Shown here piece after piece: positions 1 to 12,700 of a DNA stretch of 64,000 nucleotides. The stretch lies in the NCBI RefSeq assembly GCF_964355755.1, contig NC_092670.1:2565001-2629000 (forward strand), written 5' to 3'. Position 1 is the first letter of the stretch, and each line of letters begins with the position of its first letter. The notes under the pieces were generated by a model. It ran no database searches. It was not told the origin of the DNA and worked only from the letters and a program-made list of their open reading frames with translations. A program made the position numbers and the translations under genes. Source of the stretch: Antedon mediterranea. Its lineage: Eukaryota; Echinodermata; Crinoidea; Comatulida; Antedonidae.

Positions 1-635
1 TGCCTAAATTTATTATTTAGTTTTTCTCCAATATTAATAAAAAAAGAGTTGAATGCATCAGCTTTCTCATCATTATGAGAGAAAGTCTCAGTACCCAATT
101 TTATTTTTGTAGGCAAATTGGTAGTCTTTTTCCTACCCATTATATCATTTAGGATTGTCCACGTTTTTTTAATATCTTGTTTATTTCGTTCAAACTGGAC
201 CATATAATATTCTTTTTTCCGATTTCTAATAGTAGTGGTTAACTTGTTTCTAAAATGTATGTACGTACTTTTATTAGTAGTGGTGTTATTTTGTTTGTAC
301 TTTTTATATAATTTATGTTTTTGAGAGATAGCTCTGGCAATTTCAGCTGTGATCCAAGGAGATTTTAACTTGTTCGCCTTATTTCTAATTCGTTTTAAAG
401 GGAAACAATTATCAATTGTTTTATTTAAAGTGTTTGTAAAATTTTGATAAGCAACATTCGCATTATTTGAGAATAGCACATCATTCCACTGATTACTTTG
501 TAATTCTTGCAAAAAATACTCCGTTTGTTGAGGAGAGTATTGTCGTTTATATACAAATCGAGGATATTGCTTATTATGTTTTTCCAAAGTATCTACACAG
601 AATATTGGGAAGTGATCAGAAATATCAGTACAGTA
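1..635 (-). mobile_element. LINE (non-LTR) ORF2 fragment: endonuclease end plus linker to RT
   Basis: Read on the minus strand, this stretch is open from about 630 to the window edge with no stop codon. It starts with the end of an APE-type endonuclease (TDISDHFPIF, the SDHFPI box) at about 600-630. A basic linker follows, with typical pieces such as SPWITAEIARAISQKHKLY, then KKTWTILNDIMG, then a DAFNSFFINIGEKL box that normally precedes the RT domain. Upstream of the SDHFPI box the frame meets stops, so the copy looks 5'-truncated. The RT domain would lie beyond position 1. It sits in an intron of the FAM227 gene, on the same strand. The clade is CR1/Jockey-like by resemblance only. Confidence 0.8.
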
Positions 636-796
636 TTACCATATTACTATCATTCAATATCGTGTATAGTCTACTGCTGTGTATCTTTATCATTGTCATA
701 TCTTCATAGTCAATATTACTCTGTATCATCAGTCAATATCATGACCATTCTTCATTTTGTCGTCAATATGACATCATGATCAAGAGTGCTACTTAC

Positions 797-3700
797 CAAT
801 AATTCTAAGACCAGTAAATCACTCAGCCGTTTCACTTCTCTAGGTTTTGCCATTAACAGCTTTTCTTTTCTAAAAAATAAAATAATAAATTATTTTAATA
901 AATTAAAAACATTTCTCTTTTTCAACCTACTCCTGTGCCGCCTCCTCAGTTTATGCCATGTGTAATTTGGTTTAAGCAAAATTAACGTACATGAAGGCAG
1001 GAGGACCTGATACCATCCCACCCAGAGTCCTTCGGAAATTTGCTTTTGAACTTAAGCTTTGTCTACACTATCAAACTAGTTTGACAAAAAATATGGTAGT
1101 GATATGCCCAGATATGGTAATGATATGACATCATCATGTCCATGGGCACAACAGTTTTGAATAAAGCGGCACACTCGTGGTTGTTAAAGCCAGTTTGTTA
1201 ATAAAAAGGATCAAACTGGACATTGTGACATTTTGTATCGTTAATTACTATATTGCGTGGAAATGGCGGCTCTATTGATCTTATTGCATGTCACAATAAA
1301 AGTGTATCTTGTTTACCTTTGATTTCATACTAACCTCCTCTTCTTTTGTGTTTGAGTTGTGTATCTCATGTTTATATTATTACCTGTTATCTCTCCCCAG
1401 GTGTCATCAGGAGATATGGCTGTTATTTGTGTGGCAATTATCATTTGTGATTCACTTCCCTCAACTTTACCCTTCTTTACCTTTGATTATACAATACTAA
1501 CCTCAAATGACTCTTTGTATTTGATTTTGAGTAATTTATCTCATGTCAATATTATATAATTATCTCTCACCAGGTAACACATCAGGTTTTGAATAGTTGC
1601 TTGGCTACACTTATTTTTCACTATACAATTCCAATTCTTTTATCTGTACAATATCCCTTTAGTTTTGATTATGGCAAATGAGTAGTTTATGCTCATGTTT
1701 ATATACCTTTGATTATCTCTGTCTGTCTTCAACCCGCACACAAGTGGCAAATATAGAAATGTATTAGCTAGGGCCAACATTATGTGTTATGTTACCTTCT
1801 CTCAACTTTATACTTCTTTCCTGAAACTATTCAACTAAACACTTCTGGTTTGTTTGGACCTATTCCACATTCCACAACTGAGCTGTGTAATTTAAGTGTC
1901 CTTCAGTAGTATTATCTTATTTTAAAATTTCCTTTTCTTTTGTTTTGTACTATGATTATTTATGTATGTTTATGATTACGTGAATGGAAAGAAAGAAAGA
2001 AAGAATACTATTACCTCAATAGGCTTTTTCTGTTTTCCTTCTGTTTGGTCAAAAACTGAGCGTGCTCTCTAAGCCCCTCCTCGTGCATTTCCTGGTAATT
2101 TTGGTCTAGTTCACGAATACTGTGATACGTCTCATTTATAAGTTCTCTGTATGTTGGCGCATTTAAAGTGTGATCAGTTAAGGACAAATTATTTGATTTA
2201 TTAACTACGAAGTAGCTTTGCATCAGGGAGCTAAGTTTACCCTATTATATATATATATTCTGGTATATTGTACTTTATACTACATTTGAGAATTACTCAA
2301 GGGTTTTCAAATGTACTTTAATAGTATGAATAATTTATAAGCAGTTGCTGTTGTAAAATCATTACAATAAAATAAACAAATAAAGCAACATACATTTCTA
2401 AATAAAAATATTATTTTATATATTAGTTTACTTTAAAGATTGTATTTAATTGAAAAAATATCTTGTTATAAAAAATGATGTTTTACATTCAGTGGCACAG
2501 GGTACAATGGACCCCACTTCTAAGGGGCCCTCCAATGCTGGCTTTGTTGTATTGGACTGCTCATGCTTTAAGGCCTTGGGTCCAGTAAGTGCTCATAGCT
2601 ATTACGCCACTGTTTACATTGTGCACTGGGTCGTTTTACACTAATTCCAACAGTTGCATTTTTCTGAATAAAATTTTAAAAAGTATTCTAAAAAATTTTG
2701 AAAATGTTAAGCGCGCATACGCATGCGTTACATGCGCTACGCACGTAATTGTATTGCCATATGATAATTTATGCCCTGAAATGTATGAGTACCAAATTTT
2801 ATTTAATTGAGATTCATGCTGGTGAAGATATGATTACAAACGTGATTTTGTTAAATCGTGCGTACACCGCGTAATTTTTTATTGCGCACCGTGAAAACGT
2901 AATCGATTCCTGGCCATAAGGGAATATACTGTGAAAAATTGACTTAGCTAAATTAAACTGATATCAAGATAAGGTCAGAAAGCGATAAAACGCATAGTGA
3001 TACCAGACCGACCGACCGACATAGTGAACTATAGAGTCGCGTCCACGCGACTAAAAATGTCAATATGTTATTTTGCAGATATAGCCAAGTCCTGAAAAAT
3101 TATGCTGGAATTTGGTCAACTACCTATTTCTGCTTCCAACTGATCATCAATAAAAGTACTGATGAAGTGAATAGTGAAAATAGAATGTTGCCAAGACTAA
3201 AGGATTGTAGGACTAATAGACCCAGGACAACTACATACTAGGTAATATATGGTAAAAAGGATATGGAGGAAGACTCTTGATTTCTGTACGTTGTAAGTAG
3301 ATGTCCATGCCAGCTCTTTTGTCTAACTTCTTTTGTCGCATAAAATGTTGCATCAAGGGACTCTGACCACACACGTTGAACGCACTTTTGGAAAACTGCG
3401 TACTCTCTCTCATAAACTGGATGTGACTAAGAAATAAATGAAGAAAAACAGTGTGAAAAAATGTTCCAAAGGTTTCCAAAGGTCATGAAACAATGAGCTT
3501 ACTGTAATGTTCTTGTTTTGAACTATCAGCATTGACAAGGTTTCTGCATAATAACGATTTAATTTGTATATATGCAGGTGTTTCTGCTACATTGTAGGAG
3601 CAGTTACATGAAACGTTGTAAATCCATACCAAAAAAAACTTTTGTTAAAACAAATTCCATACCTCTGGTGACAATGGTCTCTCCCTTCCTTTTAGTGACA

Positions 3701-6700
3701 CTGTTGACGATTGCTTTAATGATGTGCTCTTGTCTGCTTTTTTCTTTCCCTCCAAACCTGCCTCAGACTTCTTTTTCAAACTACTCTGGCTATTTGATGT
3801 TTTGCTACTCTTCACCGTCTTTTGACTTAGAAGACTTCCTGATGCATCTGAAACATTTTCTGTGATTGGCTGCAAAGTCTTCTGACCTTTAACCTCCAAC
3901 TTTTGAGACTGTTCATGTTTACTGGTTTTTTGAGCATTTGAAATAGCTGTGATTGTTTTTGGGTCAGAGTCGATTCCTGCTACACCAATATGGTCTATTG
4001 ATGCTTTTCTCTGTGACATCAAATGTGATGTTTGTGAATTCTTTCTGGATGTGTCTTCGTCGTGCATGGATGATCCTGGAGTTTCAAATTCAAAGCTAAA
4101 ACCACGTCCTGCAATTACAATTTGTTTATTTTATTTTTTGCTCATAAAGATCACAAATTACAATATTGAACATCAAAGACATAACGAGGAGACAAACAAA
4201 TAAAAATGATGGTACATCAAGAAAATGAAAAAAAAAGGACAAAGGACGGAAAGAATTGGACGCATGACAAATAGGATCATTATAAGAACATAAAGTAACA
4301 ACTCAAATATGCAGAAGTCTTCCACACTGGTCAAGATTTTTGTACGAACCTATTCAGTTATTGTTTTTTTTTTAAGGAATTGTACAGTAACTCTCATTGT
4401 CATTTAAAAAAAAATAATTCTCTGTATTTGGAAGTTTAAAAAACTGAGACTGATGGAACTGTTTGATTGTTTTAATTCTAATACCTTTTTTGGAATCTTT
4501 TTGTATAATTTCAGCCTTCCTCATATCTGTTGGTTCAAGAGCATTATAATTCCATTTCATCCATGTTCGGGGCACAACTTTAGTTCCAGCAATCCATTGA
4601 GAGGTCAACATGCAAAGGTCTTCTTTAAAGTCATCGTTGAACTGCCGCCAGGAGTCTGGAAATGCTTCGCAGAAGCAGCAGTAGACAGACTGTGCTAGAA
4701 GATCAGGGTAGGCCTAGAGAAGTAATAAAGTCAATTTCAAATTGTTCGTATGCATTGAAAGAAAATGTTTATATCAGTCAATTATCCCATTTGGCATAGG
4801 TGTGTGTCACCATGATTAAAGCTCTGTCTACACTATCAAACTTTATGTGACAAAAAAAGTGATGTGCCCATATATGGACATGATGATGTCATATCACTAC
4901 CATATTTGGGCACATCACACATTTTTGTCACATAAAGTTTGATAGTGTAGACAGAGCTTTAAATATGGTAAAAATGCAATTACTGCATTGAAAGAAAATG
5001 TAAATAAATTCTCCTGAAACACATTTTATAGATGTTTTGTATACTGTGTGTCATCTAGTTTAAAACAAGATTTAAATTAATGACTGTAAAAAAAATCTCT
5101 TGTTACCTTAAAGAATACATCTCTATATTTAGGGTGTTTAGCATATAGTAACAGCTTTGCATAGTTGTGTGCCACCCGATTGAATATTTTTTCTTGATAT
5201 GTTTTGCTTGGATGATAGCGATGTAAAAAAAACCACCAAAACAAATCCTGAATGAAAAATATTAATCTTAATCTATAAACCTAAGTTAATTTCTGATAGT
5301 AAAAAAAAGAGTTTTTGGAATGTAGCAACAAGCAAAGGCATATTGTTTGATGCAGGTTATAACTTAAAAATAGATTTTGTTTTGATAAGTTGTAAGCTTA
5401 GCTAATATGCAGTTACTCATTTTTTAATTTAGAAAATGCAGCTGCACCAACAAGGCCTTGCTATTCACTCTTTTAAATCAACTAAAACACATACTGGATT
5501 TCAAGTTATAATATTTCATAAAAAAGAAAAGGTCTTTTGTCGTTTGATTAAGGTAAGTGACACAAATCTCGGGTTCTATTTCTAAAAACCCGACATCTGG
5601 AGTGAACACTGTGGCTCCGTTTTACAAGGGATGTATCATAGACTCTGTATTAATGAAAACAGTCAAGTGTACTGCTTGATGTTGTAATTTAGTGTTGTAT
5701 CCAATCAGAACATTTCCTAATAACGGGAGAATGATAAAACCTCTACTGTAATGATAATCATTGTCATGTGTCTGAACACCTTTGTTTTTTGTCTCTGAGG
5801 GTTCAATTTGACCTTGTTATCAGCATTGTACACTAATACACCATAACTCTATTGGTGTAAACATCTAGGTTTTTAGCAGCATTTATTAATGATCATTGTG
5901 TCAATGTGTACACAATACCTACCACCAGAATGGCCTCGGACATCTTAGAAAAGAAGAGGCGTTGGAACTCTGCTTTGTATTGATGTTTCTTGCTTAGACC
6001 AGTCTGCGCATTTGTTACTCTTTCCAGCATTTTGAGTACGTCAACATACGGTATTGGCGTCAGTCGGTCTTTCTCAAAACCAGGATACTGGTGTAACTGT
6101 GTGTCAAAGGTACATAAAACATATAATATGTCAAAGGTCAATAAAGGTCATAAAGGATATACAATGTACAGTATGATCAATTGGAAATTAGATTGTGTAA
6201 AATCTAATTTCCAATAATTGTATGGCTTTGTATTAATCTTGCAAATTAAAAGAAATTGGTAGCTCAGAAGAACAAAATATAATAACCCTGGTGGTAGTGG
6301 TCTTTTACAAACAAGTATTATTGACAAATTATACCCTTTTCACACCTGCCAAAAGTAACAAGTTGTAATAAGTTGTAACTAAGGTTTCAATAGTGTAAAG
6401 ACAATTTTCTGGAAAATCTCCTGAATCTCGGGAGAAAAACACATCAACAAGAGGCCCGTTTTTTTAGTTCCAAGTTGTTGCTGCGTGCACGTGCATGCCC
6501 TGTTATCAAACTGACCAATCATCTAGTAATCAAATAGGACGCAACTATGCTTTCTCCAGAGATTGAAAAACATGTAATAAATTGGGAGATCAAACCTGGT
6601 TACAAGTTGATAACAGTTTATGTGAAAAGGTATAAAACTAAATTCATAACACTAACCTCCACTAGTTTTGGTCTGGTACTGGATGCCTTCTCTTTTGGCT

Positions 6701-9700
6701 TAACACAAACACACAAAATAACTTTAGTATCAATAAGCAATATTGTTATACAATATACAGTATTTTACAGCTCTATATAATAAATAATATCTTTTAATTA
6801 GTCTCCCTGATAAATTTAATACATTTAAGATGTTTTTTTTTAGTTGTTCAATTATATATTATTAGAATAATAATAACAAATTAGCACAAAAAAAAAAACA
6901 GATAAGAAATTATTTTACTTGTTTGCTCTTAGACTTGCCCCAAGTCTGTATTCATTGTCTTTTTTTTTATTTATTTGTTTTTATTTCGATTTTTGTCTGA
7001 AAATCCAAACTCAAGTAATACACGTATGCAACGCCATATGTGCAAAAATATTTATATTTTTACTAATATTAAGACAAAAATTCCGTCTGGAGCCCAGACT
7101 AGTTTCCTCTATATTATTTTTTTTAATCCAAATTTAAAATTGTAGGCGTAAAGAAAGCAAATTTATATGTTACCTTTTTAGTCCCTTGTACTTTTTTCCA
7201 AACTTTCTGTTTGCCATCATTAAGTAAAGCTTTAAAAAAGTGTCAATATTGAAATCATGTTTGCTTTTAATTTGCAATGAGCATATTCATAATTAATATG
7301 GAGTTTTGATGGCAATCATTAGAATGAAATTGAATTATAGAACATGTTAATAAAAACGTATTACAAACTGGCCTAGTGTTAGTTACCACAACCAAACCAA
7401 TTTTGTTTTATTTCTGATGTTTGACCAATCTGGTCATTGGATTGTTTGAGAAACATTTATAATTTATAAATATCATGAAGTACAGTATTATTAAGGTTAT
7501 TTTTAGTGCTAGATTGTACTTCGCTGACAGTCCAAAGATAAGGTACCAACTTGATTGTGATGATGTTGATGTAGTATTTAATTTAAATATATAAATATAG
7601 TTAGGTATAAACACTATTAAAACCAAAAAGGTGTAAATCATTGCATTTCCAGTGAAAAAGTGTTAATAAACAATCCAATGTGCAGCATACACCAAAACAG
7701 ATAAAAACATTTGTAATTGTTTGAGCTACAGTAGGCTTATGTATAAATACAGATACAGACCCATAGGATATTGTTTGAGCTACAGTAGGCTTATGTATAA
7801 ATACAGATACAGACCCATAGGATATTGTTTGAGCTACAGTAGGCTTATGTATAAATACAGATACAGACCCATAGGATATTGTTTGAGCTACAGTAGGCTT
7901 ATGTATAAATACAGATACAGACCCATAGGATATTGTTTGAGCTACAGTAGGCTTATGTATAAATACAGATACAGACCCATAGGATATTGTTTGAGCTACA
8001 GTAGGCTTATGTATAAATACAGATACAGACCCATAGGATATTGTTTGAGCTACAGTAGGCTTATGTATAAATACAGATACAGACCCATAGGATATTGTTT
8101 GAGCTACAGTAGGCTTATGTATAAATACAGATACAGACCCATAGGATATTGTTTGAGCTACAGTAGGCCTATGTATAAATACAGATACAGACCCATAGGA
8201 TATTGTTTGAGCTACAGTAGGCTTATGTATAAATACAGATACAGACCCATAGGATATTGTTTGAGCTACAGTAGGCTTATGTATAAATACAGATACAGAC
8301 CCATAGGATATTGTTTGAGCTACAGTAGGCCTATGTATAAATACAGATACAGACCCATAGGATATTGTTTGAGCTACAGTAGGCTTATGTATAAATACAG
8401 ATACAGACCCATAGGATATTGTTTGAGCTACAGTAGGCCTATGTATAAATATGTAGCTCAAATACAGATAAGAAGAGGAGATCAAGGCTATGCAGAAAGC
8501 AATTAAGATAAGGGTGAAGGAACTACGGAATGAATATTTGTATGAAGAAGCAAGCAAGTTAAATGAAGCTCACCAAAATAGAAAAATATTTGATTTATGG
8601 AGAAAAGCTAAGGAGCACGGTGATGTTATAAGAAAAGCACCAAAGCCTATAAAATGTCCTGGATTACGTGAACACTTTAAAGATCACTTTAATCCAGACC
8701 AATCTAGCCTTAAAATCCCAGATGAAATTAGCACACCTCCAGAATATATTATCAACCTGAGACAACCAGAATTTGAGATGGACAATGAACCTCCGTCCAA
8801 GAAAGAAATTATTGATGCAATCGGACATCTAAAAGGTCGCAAAGCTACCCTAGATGTCGCTTCTGAAATGTTGCAAGTCGCCACAGAGAACCCAGTATTC
8901 GTCGACCATGTACATATAGTCGAGGCAAAAAATGTGAAAAAAATGAGTTAGGGGGAGTGGAATGTTAGAGGCTGTCAACATAGCCAGATATCCTAATTAA
9001 ACCCTTCTGATCACTCTAAGCCCTGTTGACCCTTAATTTTTTGCCTCGTCTTGAAATGGCGGCCATTTTTCAAAATGGCCGCCATTTTTGTATAAAATGT
9101 GGATAAAATCAGATCTAAATAAGGTAGATACACAATCTTGGTGTCTAAACACATGTACTTCAGACACGGAATCCATTAGGCCTTGTTGACACTTCAGTTT
9201 TTGCCTCTTATTAAAATGGCAGCCATTTTTCAAAATGGCCGCCATTTTTATATAAAATGTGGATAAAATCAGATCTAAATAAGGTAGATACACAATCTTG
9301 GTGTCTAAACACATGTACTTCAGACATGGAATCCATTAGGCCTTGTTGACACTTTAGTTTTTGCCTCGTATTAAAATGGCAGCCATTTTTCAAAATGGCC
9401 GCCATTTTTATATAAAATGTGGATAAAATCAGATCTAAATAAGGTAGATACACAATCTTGGTGTCTAAACACATGTACTTCAGACACGGAATCCATTAGG
9501 CCTTGTTGACACTTCAGATTTTGCCTCGTATTGAAATAGCGGCCATTTTGAAAAATGGCCGCTAATTTTATAGAAATGTGCATAAAATCGGATCTAAATA
9601 AGGTATATGCCCGATCTTGGTGTCTAAACACATGTTTTTTTCAGGCAAGGAATCCATTAAATCTATAATAAATAAATTTAAATAGTTTAATTAATTAATT

Positions 9701-12700
9701 TTTAAAGTTAAGTGCACAGTAGCTAACATTTTTCAAAATGGTTACCTAATTTATCTGTTCATGAAATCGAAAATCTGGAATTTGTTTTACAAATTGGTAA
9801 AGGTTTAGTTTGTATAGAGCCATGACTAGGATTTTAAAGCCTCAGCTTTTGTTGAATTCATTTGCATGTAACTTCACAGATGTTTCATCTTGACTGTGTA
9901 GGCCCTCCTATTAGGCCTACATAAACTAATATTATTTACCTCCGCTAAGGAGATATATGTAGTCTATCGCGTACCCGAATCAGCTGGATTTGAACTATGT
10001 CAAGCTAATATCTAAAGCAAAAAAATGTATCATTCAACATGCTCCCTATCAGTGGATATATTTTGCCAAGTACTTCACTCAGTTTCTGAGTGCTTTCATT
10101 TGTTTGTCTGTTTGTTAGCAGGATTACTCAAAAAGTTATTGCAAGATCTTTACCAAAATTAGGGTTAGATAGATATGTGGTCAAGTTCCACTCCATTACA
10201 TTTTGGAGGCAATCCGGACCACGGTCCCAATTTTGGACCACTTTTTAGTATTATTTTCAGACCTGCTATTTTTAAGAGATAGGAGAGAATTTTCAAAAGC
10301 CGGCGAGCAGTCTTAAAGCCTAAAGTAAACTGAATCAGCATTTTCTCGAGAACTACTTGTCCAAAAAACTTTTTTAGATCTGATTTTATGCATATTTTAT
10401 ATAAAAATGGCGGCCATTTTAAAAAATGGCTGCCATTTTATTACGAGGCAAAAACTGAAGTGTCAACAAGGCCTAATGGATTCCGTGTCTGAAGTATTTG
10501 TGTTTAGACACCAAGATTTTGTATCTACCTTATTTAGATCTGATTTTATCCACATTTTATATAAAAATGGCGGCCATTTTGAAAATGGCTGCCATTTTAA
10601 TAAGAGGCAAAAACTGAAGTGTCAACAAGGCCTAATGGATTCCGTGTCTGAAGTACATGTGTTTAGACACCAAGATTGTGTATCTACCTTATTTAGATCT
10701 GATTTTATCCACATTTTATATAAAAATGGCGGCCATTTTGAAAAATGGCTGCCATTTTAATACGAGGCAAAAATTGAAGTGTCAACAAGGCCTAGTGGAT
10801 TCCGTGTCTGAAGTACATGTGTTTAGACACCAAGATTTTGTATCTACCTTATTTAGAACTGATTTTATGCACATTTTATATAAAATTGGCGGCCATTTTG
10901 AAAAATGGCCGCCATTTCAATACTAGGCAAAAATTGAAGTTTGAACAAGGCCTAATGGATTCCGTGTCTGAAGTACATGTGTTTAGACACCAAGATCGTG
11001 CATCTATCTTATTTAGATCCGATTTTATGCACATTTTATATAAAATTGGCGGCCATTTTGTAAAATGGCCGCCATTTCAAGACGAGGCAAAAAATTAAGT
11101 GTCAACAGGGCCTAGAGTGATCAGAAGGGATTAATTAGGATATCTGGCTATGTTGACAGCCTCTAACATTCCACTCCCCCTAAATTGATTTCTAAGCATC
11201 TTTTCAGATTTTTGTCCTAGACTAATAGACTGTTTGAGGAAATTTGGAGAACGAAAGAAGTACCAAGTGATTGGGGACTGTCCAAATTAACAACCATTTG
11301 GAAAAAAAAAGGCAGTCCACTTGATCCATCAATGTATAGAGGAATATCAATTGGGTCTACATTTTCAAAGATACTTATGGTTATCATTCTTTCACGTTTT
11401 TCCATCTTTTATGAAAGTCAACTTCTACGCACACAGTTTGGATTCAGGTCCAACAGAGGGTGCAATGATGCTATATATGTAATCAAGCAGATCCAGGAAA
11501 TTGCGTATCGCTCAAATCGCAAACTCTATACATGCTTCATTGATTTAACAGCAGCATTCGACCATGTGAATCGTAATCTTCTTTTCCTAAGCGTTCGTAA
11601 TAGGTTTCACTTAAACCAGTCTACTACTATGATTGACATTATACAATCACTGTACAGCTCAACGAAAGCATACCTTGCTGACGACGATCCGAGTGATGAT
11701 AAGTTCGAAACATCTTCTGGGGTGCGACAGGGTGGTATTGAGAGTACCAGCATGTTTAACCAATATTTTGATTACGTTATTAGAGTGTTCAAACAACGCT
11801 GTAAAGATGCTAGTTTGGATGGCCTAAATGATACAATACCTTAATTCCTATTGAAGCTACAAATCGTGCTCAAAGATGTAAAGCACCATCAAGGGGCATC
11901 TATGACGACTTTGAAAGTGGCTATGCTGACGACTTTGCTGTAAGCTCCTGGTCACAAGAAGAACTGCAAACCATTGTGAACATCTTGAATAAAGTTTGTC
12001 TGGAATTTGGTCTAAGAATTAGTGCCCCCAAAACAGAAACCATTATATGGAACTGGAAAGAGGAAGTTGAAGAATACCCAAGATGCATCATACAAATTGG
12101 CGGCGTACACATTAACAACGTAACACACTTTAGATACCTTGGTGTATGGGCTACCTACAATGATGTTCATATTGGAGATCAAGAAGTAAAATACAGAATC
12201 AATTCAGCCAAAGGAGCATTTGCAGAGAATAGGGCATTGCTTACCAACAGAAAAATCCACCTACAAACAAGAATGATGTTTCTTAATGGTCTAGTTAGGA
12301 GTAGACTCACCTATGGTTGCCATGCTTGGAGGGCAACAGGAAGTGAAATGTCCAAACTTAGCACAACATACAAAACCTTCCTAAGAAGAATGCTAGTGAA
12401 TGGCTTTCAAAGAGTCTGCCCACCAAACCATGTAGACATATCCTCAGATGAAGAAACAGATGAAAACTATATAGACTGGCGTTACGTAATTGATAATGAC
12501 GATCTCTACAAAATTACTGGCTGTCAACCGCTAGAAGAATATGTCTACAAGCAACAATTCAACTGGATCGGACATGTAATTAGAAAAGAAAATGAAGATC
12601 CTACAAAAATTCTTACTTTTCACACAACACAAAGTAAACGAAGAGGTCGGAAGATACCATCAGTACTTGATAGAGTTGTACAACAAAGTCAACTTACTAG

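Noticed and set aside
7601-8557. Long open frames of an 18-residue repeat on both strands (also 12,872-14,680)
   Set aside because: They follow from a 54-bp satellite whose length is a multiple of three; opposite strands are equally open and no flanking gene structure exists.
9033-11098. Overlapping ~90-codon frames repeating the same peptide
   Set aside because: They are translations of the ~160-bp units in the foldback element, mirrored in both arms; no independent coding evidence.
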